Below, piece by piece: positions 5,678 to 11,087 of a stretch of 13,800 bases of DNA; position 1 is the first letter of the stretch, and each line of letters opens with the position of its first letter. The stretch comes from a bacterium (GTDB lineage Bacteria > Spirochaetota > UBA4802 > UBA5550), in NCBI GenBank assembly GCA_024224995.1, contig JAAENB010001142.1:1-13800 (forward strand). The letters run 5' to 3'. The position numbers and the translations under genes are program-made. The notes beneath the pieces were generated by a model that ran no database searches, was not told where the DNA came from, and worked only from the letters and a program-made list of their open reading frames with translations.

Positions 5678-6776
5678 TTTCATACATATTGAAAACTTTA
5701 AAACTCTCTTAGAAGCCGATTTTCCGCTCTCTTCGTTAAATCTTTTTTCCGGTTTAAATGGTATGGGAAAATCTTCGCTTATTCAGACGCTGCTTTTACT
5801 AAGGCAATCTTTCGAACGAAATACATTACCGGATAAAGGACTACTATTAAATGGAGATTATGCTAAGCTTGGAACAGGGAATGATGTTTTCTCGGCGAAT
5901 GCTGAATCCAGCCAGGTTCGCTTTTTAATTAAGCACAAGGATGAACCCAAAGGCCAAGAGTTCCTTTTCAATGAGGCTCCCGATTCAGATCTATTGCCTA
6001 TCGAAAATGATATAGAGGTGATTCCTCTTCACCGGAGTTTATTAAATCGCAATTTTCAATATCTTGCAGCTGATCGAATCAGTCCGCAGAGTAATTATGA
6101 AATATCAGATTATCATATTCGGGATCTAAACACGCTGGGGAATCATGGAGAATATACAGTACACTATATAGCAGAAAATGCTCTGGAAAAATTATCAATA
6201 GAAGGGCTACAGCATCCGAACGTTACAGAGCAAAATTTTCTTATAAATCTTGAAGCCTGGATGGCAGAGATAACTCCCGGTATTAATATTCAGGCCAATA
6301 CTCAAAAACAGTTCAATACAGCCACCCTTTCTTACTCATTTGGTCAGGGAAAAGATAAAACAGCTGACTTTAAACCTCAAAATGTAGGGTTTGGTCTAAC
6401 CTTTGCATTACCTGTCGTAACCGCAATAATAAGAGCAAAACCAGGAGATTTATTAATTCTTGAAAATCCGGAATCCCATCTTCATCCCGCAGGACAAGCT
6501 ATGATAGGAAAACTCTGCTGCATGGCTGCGTCAAGGGGCGTACAGTTTTTTATTGAATCTCATTCAGATCATTTTCTAAATGGCATCCGTGTTGCTGTAA
6601 AAAACAAACTAATTGGAAATGAGGAGGTGAGCCTGTTCTTTCTGGAAAGGCCATTTGAGCAAACAACTCATTCATCTATTATTCATAATCCCTCTATTGA
6701 TGAAAATGGACGTCTGGATTATTGGCCGGAAGGATTTTTCGACGAATGGGATAAACAGTTGGACGAGCTCTTATGA
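5670..6776 (+). CDS. AAA/ABC-type ATPase of the DUF3696 kind
   Basis: A 368-residue ABC-type ATPase of the AAA15/AAA21 class found in many defence systems. Counting from ATG 5670: Walker A GLNGMGKSS at 28-36; a signature-like NVGFGLTFALP at 238-248; Walker B LLILENPESHLHP, with E265 or E269 as catalytic candidates; a switch histidine in ESHSDHF (296-302). The closing GRLDYWPEGFFDEWDKQLDE fits the DUF3696 C-terminus. I prefer ATG 5670 over the ATG at 5658 because GAGG at 5660-5663 is an ideally spaced ribosome-binding site for 5670 and overlaps the earlier start. The gene overlaps both neighbours (8 and 4 bases), implying translational coupling. The ATPase probably senses or transmits a trigger to its partners; no nuclease domain is fused to it. 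Confidence 0.9.
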   Translation: MIDFIHIENFKTLLEADFPLSSLNLFSGLNGMGKSSLIQTLLLLRQSFERNTLPDKGLLLNGDYAKLGTGNDVFSANAESSQVRFLIKHKDEPKGQEFLFNEAPDSDLLPIENDIEVIPLHRSLLNRNFQYLAADRISPQSNYEISDYHIRDLNTLGNHGEYTVHYIAENALEKLSIEGLQHPNVTEQNFLINLEAWMAEITPGINIQANTQKQFNTATLSYSFGQGKDKTADFKPQNVGFGLTFALPVVTAIIRAKPGDLLILENPESHLHPAGQAMIGKLCCMAASRGVQFFIESHSDHFLNGIRVAVKNKLIGNEEVSLFFLERPFEQTTHSSIIHNPSIDENGRLDYWPEGFFDEWDKQLDELL

Positions 6777-7765
6777 ATGAAATCTTTGTGTTTAACCATC
6801 ACAGTCTCCCCTTTGAAACATCTCAAGCAGCCAATGAATCCATTCCTGAATTTATAAAAATTTGCCATAGCGCGCGTAACTCCATCGGTTTAAAGACTAT
6901 CCTGGTTGATGAAACCATTGATAACAGCTGGTTTCGCATTGAACTATCAAAAGGGTACTACTGGCAGGATTGGTTTAACCTGAATAAAAAGGAAGACTCT
7001 GTGTTAAAAGAAGAAATCCAGGCGTTTAGAAGTATAGCTACTCAATCTCCTCTTTTTAAAAAGGAAGATATTGGGGGAGATCTTGAGCATTTCGATACCC
7101 GGGAAAAAATTACAAACGAATATTTAACTGCAATAAAAGCTGCTGCATGGTACAAGACCCCCTTATGTAGTTTTCCAACCCAGGCTCCGTGGGATTCTAA
7201 CCCTCTGGAAATTTGTATTGAAACTCTTGATGATGAAGGAAGCCTGGTAGAAAAAGATGACACTCTATTGAATATTTATAATCTATCAGTATGGAACACG
7301 GTAAAACAAGATCTTATAAACATACGTAATGAAAATTTAAAAAATGGAAAGCAGTTGTGGGCTCAGCGAAAAACTCTTTTCCCCCATCTAATTTTTTGCG
7401 GCAATACAAGCAGTCAATTCCAGCGTTGGAGTTACGGCACTGGTATTTATTCACAGGCAAGAGAGGCTTTGACCTGTCTTAATAACTACGCAGAAGGAAT
7501 GAAAACAGGAGCGATTAAGGGCTATTCACATGATAGTTTGCGTGACTCCGGTCTAAGTTTTAAAGTCACCGGAGAGTCGAAAACGGTAAAACAGGACCCC
7601 AGGCTTAGAAAAGAGCGCGAGTTTAATTTGCCCTCTAATGGAGAAAAAAAATTTTTCGAAAACCATGTTAAACTATCCAGTGGATTCCGCATACATTTTT
7701 TCCCGGAACCATCAGGTGGTATTATTTATATTGGTCACGTTGGTCCTCATCTGAAAGAAAAATAA
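6773..7765 (+). CDS. Unrecognised protein, third gene of the candidate defence operon
   Basis: A 330-residue protein I do not recognise. It starts by ATGA overlap with the ATPase stop and has no good ribosome-binding site of its own, so it is likely translationally coupled. It has no signal peptide or membrane segment. Visible landmarks are a tryptophan- and tyrosine-rich stretch (GYYWQDWF, 61-68), a central LFPHLIFCGNTSSQF (202-216), a polar charged linker (266-284) and a tightly patterned C-terminus ENHVKLSSGFRIHFFP (296-311) then IYIGHVGPHL (318-327). That tail has the basic and aromatic look of a compact beta-rich domain, possibly a nuclease or toxin core, but this is only an impression. 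In analogous ATPase systems the extra gene is often the effector. There is no classical HNH, PD-(D/E)XK or Toprim motif that I can see. Confidence 0.75.
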   Translation: MNEIFVFNHHSLPFETSQAANESIPEFIKICHSARNSIGLKTILVDETIDNSWFRIELSKGYYWQDWFNLNKKEDSVLKEEIQAFRSIATQSPLFKKEDIGGDLEHFDTREKITNEYLTAIKAAAWYKTPLCSFPTQAPWDSNPLEICIETLDDEGSLVEKDDTLLNIYNLSVWNTVKQDLINIRNENLKNGKQLWAQRKTLFPHLIFCGNTSSQFQRWSYGTGIYSQAREALTCLNNYAEGMKTGAIKGYSHDSLRDSGLSFKVTGESKTVKQDPRLRKEREFNLPSNGEKKFFENHVKLSSGFRIHFFPEPSGGIIYIGHVGPHLKEK

Positions 7766-7789
7766 ACTTCAATCATTTCTATTTTTTCC

Positions 7790-7818
7790 TTGACAAAAAC
7801 GCCCTTTAGATTTATACA
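7790..7818 (+). promoter_or_regulatory. Consensus promoter of the ArsR-type gene, leaderless
   Basis: TTGACA (7790-7795), a 17-base spacer, TATACA (7813-7818), then 7 bases to the ATG at 7826. This geometry is identical to the promoter at 1961-1989. Transcription should begin at or one base before the ATG. It starts 24 bases after the stop of the preceding operon; no intrinsic terminator is visible between them. Confidence 0.85.
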
Positions 7819-7835
7819 TCGAAACATGTCGAAGT
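7816..7835 (+). promoter_or_regulatory. Candidate ArsR operator, site 1
   Basis: TCGA-N6-TCGA (7819-7832) inside a 20-base site beginning ACATCGA. It starts right after the -10 box and covers the predicted transcription start and the start codon. A second copy lies at 8174-8193; the two share 15 of 20 bases, consensus ACATCGAWAMATKTCGAWRT. The position fits autorepression. Confidence 0.6.
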
Positions 7836-8155
7836 ATGAAATTGACCTTGAAGATCAGGGTGAACTGGAAAAATTTTCCAATATATTTAAGGCCCTGTCG
7901 AACCCCGGCAGACTGAGGATTTTGCTTGAACTGGCAAAAGCCATGCCCCAAGAGGGGTATTGCGGAACCAATGAAGAGCAGGAAAACTGCCAGCAGGATT
8001 TCGCCGAATGCCTGGGACTGGCGCAATCGACTGTGTCTCATCACTTTAAAGAACTTCGTTTAGCTGGTTTGCTTCATTCAAAACGTGAAGGAAAACAAAC
8101 AATTATCTGGGTCGATAAAGATGTACTTGAATCGATCCGTAAATTGTTGGAATAA
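7826..8155 (+). CDS. ArsR-family winged-helix repressor
   Basis: A 109-residue cytoplasmic DNA-binding repressor. FSNIFKALSNPGRLRILLEL (18-37) is the classic ArsR opening, LAQSTVSHHFKELRLAGLL (65-83) is the recognition helix-turn-helix, and REGKQTIIWV is the wing. Cysteines at 46, 55 and 62 (GYC, ENC, AEC) sit between the first helices and the recognition helix and could sense metal, metalloid or redox state; the standard ELCVC motif is absent. I place the start at ATG 7826 because the in-frame TTG at 7790 is the -35 box itself. The mRNA appears leaderless. The gene is followed after 65 bases by the flavoprotein gene, whose promoter carries the same candidate operator, so that gene is the likely regulatory target. 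Confidence 0.92.
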   Translation: MSKYEIDLEDQGELEKFSNIFKALSNPGRLRILLELAKAMPQEGYCGTNEEQENCQQDFAECLGLAQSTVSHHFKELRLAGLLHSKREGKQTIIWVDKDVLESIRKLLE

Positions 8156-8175
8156 AAAAATTTTTGCTTTATCAC
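8147..8175 (+). promoter_or_regulatory. Candidate promoter of the flavoprotein gene
   Basis: TTGGAA (8147-8152), a 17-base spacer, TATCAC (8170-8175); each box matches 4 of 6. The -10 is followed at once by the second TCGA-N6-TCGA operator, as in the ArsR promoter. The match in arrangement supports an otherwise weak promoter call. Confidence 0.45.
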
Positions 8176-8193
8176 ATCGATAAATTTCGATAT
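8174..8193 (+). promoter_or_regulatory. Candidate ArsR operator, site 2
   Basis: TCGA-N6-TCGA at 8177-8190 with the same ACA prefix as site 1, in the 65-base gap before the flavoprotein gene. It would cover the predicted transcription start and so block expression of that gene when the repressor is bound. Confidence 0.6.
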
Positions 8194-8208
8194 TTAAATA
8201 TTTAAATA
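8191..8208 (+). promoter_or_regulatory. 18-bp perfect AT-only palindrome
   Basis: TATTTAAATATTTAAATA reads the same on both strands. It abuts operator site 2 and ends at the AAGGAG ribosome-binding site (8208-8213) of the flavoprotein gene. It may be a second protein-binding site or an alternative -10 region. Confidence 0.45.
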
Positions 8209-8220
8209 AGGAGATCACCT

Positions 8221-8784
8221 ATGAAAATAACAGCCATTACCGGAAGTCCCCGTAAAAACGGGACCAGTGCCAGGATTGCCGATAGTTTTATGAACGCGGC
8301 GAAAAATAATTCTTCCGATACAAGCACCTATTTTTTAAACACTATGAATTACAAGGGTTGCCAGGGTTGTGATGCCTGCAAGGGAAAGACCGAAGGATGC
8401 ATCCAAAAGGATGACCTCACTGCTGCGTTAAACGATTTGCTCGATGCCGATATTGCCGTTTTTTCAACTCCCGTTTACTACGGTGATTCTACGGGGCAAT
8501 TCAAAATGTTCATTGACCGCACCTGGTCTTTCATTAAACCCGACTACCGGTCCAGCAGGCTTGCTCCCGGGAAAAAAGCCGTGCTCATTATTACCCAGGC
8601 CGATGTTGACACTGTTCATACCGATGTTGTTGACCGGTATACACGATTCCTGAACCTCTATGGGTATGAAGTTGAAATCATCAGGGCCGTTAACTGCGGT
8701 ATGGATCAAAACGCGGATGTTGATATCCAGGCAGCAGCGGCTCGGGACCTTGCGGAGAAACTAACCGGGCAGGAGAGAAGGTAA
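8221..8784 (+). CDS. Flavodoxin-like NAD(P)H-dependent FMN reductase / iron-sulfur flavoprotein
   Basis: A 187-residue flavodoxin-fold protein of the NADPH-dependent FMN reductase / iron-sulfur flavoprotein superfamily. GSPRKNGTSARIA (8-20) is the FMN phosphate loop. KGCQGCDACKGKTEGCIQKDD (numbered by C47, C50, C53, C60) is the compact four-cysteine pattern used by Isf-type proteins to bind a 4Fe-4S cluster. STPVYYGDSTGQFKMFIDR is the second flavin-contact region. It should transfer electrons in the cytoplasm; the substrate is not evident. AAGGAG lies 7 bases before the ATG. It is probably repressed by the upstream ArsR-type protein through the 8174-8193 site. The gene converges with the one ending at 8994. 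Confidence 0.88.
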   Translation: MKITAITGSPRKNGTSARIADSFMNAAKNNSSDTSTYFLNTMNYKGCQGCDACKGKTEGCIQKDDLTAALNDLLDADIAVFSTPVYYGDSTGQFKMFIDRTWSFIKPDYRSSRLAPGKKAVLIITQADVDTVHTDVVDRYTRFLNLYGYEVEIIRAVNCGMDQNADVDIQAAAARDLAEKLTGQERR

Positions 8785-8800
8785 TCGGTCAAAGAATATA

Positions 8801-8833
8801 CCGGCGAAGCCGGGAAAAAATAGGTCAGAAACT
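8801..8833 (+). repeat. Family B fragment, copy 4
   Basis: CCGGC-GAA-GCCGG (8801-8813) is a GAA triloop hairpin. It is followed by sequence matching 146-167 at 20 of 22 bases (8812-8833, ending AGAAACT). The hairpin stem differs from that of copy 1 (CCCTGC) yet still pairs. The left half TTTCTTGAGAG is missing here. Confidence 0.6.
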
Positions 8834-8869
8834 GTTTTAAAAAAATGGATCTGTATCTGCATGGGGCTA

Positions 8870-8917
8870 CCCGGGGTTAAAAACCCCGGGCTACATGACT
8901 ACACCCCTCCGGGGTGT
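8870..8917. terminator. Two adjacent triloop hairpins between convergent genes
   Basis: CCCGGGGTT (8870-8878) pairs with AACCCCGGG (8882-8890) around AAA. ACACCCC (8901-8907) pairs with GGGGTGT (8911-8917) around TCC. They lie between two converging genes, where a bidirectional terminator is expected. Neither has a proper T-run, so termination is only plausible; they may instead be a dispersed GC-rich repeat. Confidence 0.45.
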
Positions 8918-8937
8918 TTCTGGTATGGGACCGAACC

Positions 8938-8948
8938 GCCCGCAGGGC
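8938..8948. repeat. Small GCA-triloop hairpin
   Basis: GCCC-GCA-GGGC. It is short and could be chance alone, but it is the fourth triloop hairpin within 150 bases. The rest of 8785-8993 shows nothing else that I can name. Confidence 0.35.
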
Positions 8949-8993
8949 ATTGATTAATCATTGGTTGAAGCTGACCCGGCCCCTGGCTGGCAA

Positions 8994-11057
8994 TCAGCAT
9001 TGAATACGGCAATCATCCATAATGCTTTGCAATCGAACAAGCAATTCTTCCGCAAAAGAATCATTGCTGTTATGTTTTTCCTGAACTGTTTTTATTATAT
9101 CGTAAAACACATCCCATCCTTTTTTTTCTTTTTCATAGAGTTCTCTTATTGGATTATTTTTTTCAGTGAGCTCCAATATTAAAGGCGGCAGCCGCTCCGA
9201 TCCCATGAGTATCAATTCTTCAGCATCATTTTTACTGCCGGAAGCAATCATATCTGCTGCCTTTAACGCAAACCTGAGATATACGATGGTAAAGGGCATG
9301 GCATTTATAAAGGAGCCCGTAAATGGGTCCAGTATGTCCTTGATATCATTTTCTTCCCAGGGAAGAGCGCGGGCATAAAAGGAAAAAAGAAGAATTCGAA
9401 TATAATCACCAATAATTTTTCCGATTCTTGCTGCCTCAATGGCTTCACCGGCAAAAGTTTCTTTATCGTGCCGCATAATAAGGCCATCCCGGTGAACATA
9501 GCGCAAGGAACCGTTCCTCCGCTCATTCAACAGTACAGACATCAAGTATGACTGGTCCTCAGCCCTTCCGATAATTGATGGCGTAAAGGGTCTGTATTCA
9601 TTCAGTGCTTCAACCAATATACCATTTGTTCCACCGGTGACATGTATTCTATGAAGGCATACCTGTTCACCGTCAAGAGTGCTCCCCCTGCCGTATCGTG
9701 CCATCATTTCGGCCTCAGTCGACAGGGCTTGCGGTACGGTGCTGTAAAAAATAAGAGAATCAATACCTGCTTCATGGGCCGGAAATAAAACATCCGGAGT
9801 ATATAAGGATTTATGGAAATCCTTATCATTAACAAGTGCTCCTGCAATCATCCCCAGGTAAACTTGTTTCCCTGCCGAATCAATACCGCGCGCTCCCCAG
9901 AGTGGTGTTCTAAAATGTTCAAAAAGGGAGAGGCCGGTCTCCTCCTTTAATTTTTCCTGGGGGAAGACCTGGTCAAGATCAATTTTGAACGTTCCCCTGA
10001 TGGAAGGTTTGGTTAGTTTCCGGAGACTCGCAACTGCCTTTAGAAAATTATAATGCCTGCCATACTCTCCATCCACACCAAATATGGAATGCAGCAATTC
10101 CTGATCAATGGGGATTCCATAATAATCAGCTGCCGGCACAATAACCTGATCGATAATTTTCTTAGTATGGGCCTCTGTAAAGGCAAAGAGATTTAAGCAG
10201 GACAGGTTTTTATCCTGCAGCTCCTTTTCGATATAATCCTTTGCTACGGAATGTAGTCCTTTATGGGTAACTGATACTGAAAGAACGCAATCGACCGACG
10301 ACTCCCGATCAAACGTTTTTTCAGCTAAGAATGCCTTATTCAAATTCTCAAGACCATAAATCAATTCATTGTTTTCCGGCCTGGTCCCTATTTGAATAGG
10401 GTGATCGTACCAATAAAGCTGGTCTTCTTTCTTTATAGATTTTAGTTTATCATTAATCGCCGCGCCAGGTTCATCAATCGGTGATGATGAGGAAGGCAGC
10501 GTCAACAGTACATTGGAAGTAAAAAGGATTTCACTTGCCGGGTCTCTTATTGGATCTGTATTTAATTCTACAACCTGAACTTCTCTTTTTTGCCTCAACG
10601 CTTCAATTGCCTGAGCTTTTTCCCGGAGGTCCATATCTCCTTCGGGAAAGAAAAATCTCCTGATGGTTTTTATAAATTCAGTCCTGCTCTTTTTTTTAGC
10701 CTGGTTTTGTGAAAACGTATATGCCGCGTCAATTCGATCTCTGAATTCTTTCTCTTCATGGAGCTCTTTTATTTCCTCAGCAATAATATTAATACCGGCA
10801 AGATAAAATGAAACGATATCTTTATATTCGGAATGTTCCTTGAAACTGTTTAAGTATTGATGTGCTTCATTGTACAGGGGATGGTTTTTACCGGACATGC
10901 AGAGAAGAAAAGAGGTATTTATATTTTGCAGAATTCCAGGCCGTTCATTCGCATTTGCATTATACTGGTTAGAGATACTTTTGTAGTCCCCACCTTCCCA
11001 GTATTCATAATCAACTATCACTTGAATAATACTACTCAGTTTTTCTGCTGCGGACAA
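8994..11057 (-). CDS. Large glycosyltransferase-like (GT-A, nucleotide-sugar) protein
   Basis: A 687-residue soluble protein. Residues 1-240 are helical and charged, with no domain I recognise. Residues about 250-535 look like a GT-A nucleotide-sugar transferase: a beta strand VDCVLSVSVTHKG, a metal-binding DxD in TFKIDLDQVFP (D360, D362), TPLWGARGIDSAGKQVYLG, HVTGGTNGILVEAL (472-485) and FTPSIIGRAEDQSYLMSVL (491-509), where the acidic pair and later His residues (H523, H530) are typical acceptor or metal ligands. Residues 540-687 are helical. The donor and acceptor are unknown; synthesis of a glycosylated small molecule or polymer is inferred. The start is TTG, supported by AGGAG 7 bases upstream and no better ATG. 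The gene begins 30 bases after the cyclase stop on the same strand, so the two are probably cotranscribed. Confidence 0.65.
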   Translation of the reverse strand: MSAAEKLSSIIQVIVDYEYWEGGDYKSISNQYNANANERPGILQNINTSFLLCMSGKNHPLYNEAHQYLNSFKEHSEYKDIVSFYLAGINIIAEEIKELHEEKEFRDRIDAAYTFSQNQAKKKSRTEFIKTIRRFFFPEGDMDLREKAQAIEALRQKREVQVVELNTDPIRDPASEILFTSNVLLTLPSSSSPIDEPGAAINDKLKSIKKEDQLYWYDHPIQIGTRPENNELIYGLENLNKAFLAEKTFDRESSVDCVLSVSVTHKGLHSVAKDYIEKELQDKNLSCLNLFAFTEAHTKKIIDQVIVPAADYYGIPIDQELLHSIFGVDGEYGRHYNFLKAVASLRKLTKPSIRGTFKIDLDQVFPQEKLKEETGLSLFEHFRTPLWGARGIDSAGKQVYLGMIAGALVNDKDFHKSLYTPDVLFPAHEAGIDSLIFYSTVPQALSTEAEMMARYGRGSTLDGEQVCLHRIHVTGGTNGILVEALNEYRPFTPSIIGRAEDQSYLMSVLLNERRNGSLRYVHRDGLIMRHDKETFAGEAIEAARIGKIIGDYIRILLFSFYARALPWEENDIKDILDPFTGSFINAMPFTIVYLRFALKAADMIASGSKNDAEELILMGSERLPPLILELTEKNNPIRELYEKEKKGWDVFYDIIKTVQEKHNSNDSFAEELLVRLQSIMDDCRIQC

Positions 11058-11087
11058 TAGAAATCTCCTATACCGGTAATTCTTTTT

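Noticed and set aside
7790..7825. Extended TTG start for the ArsR-type gene
   Set aside because: Same reason: the TTG belongs to the -35 box and the ATG at 7826 begins the ArsR-like sequence.
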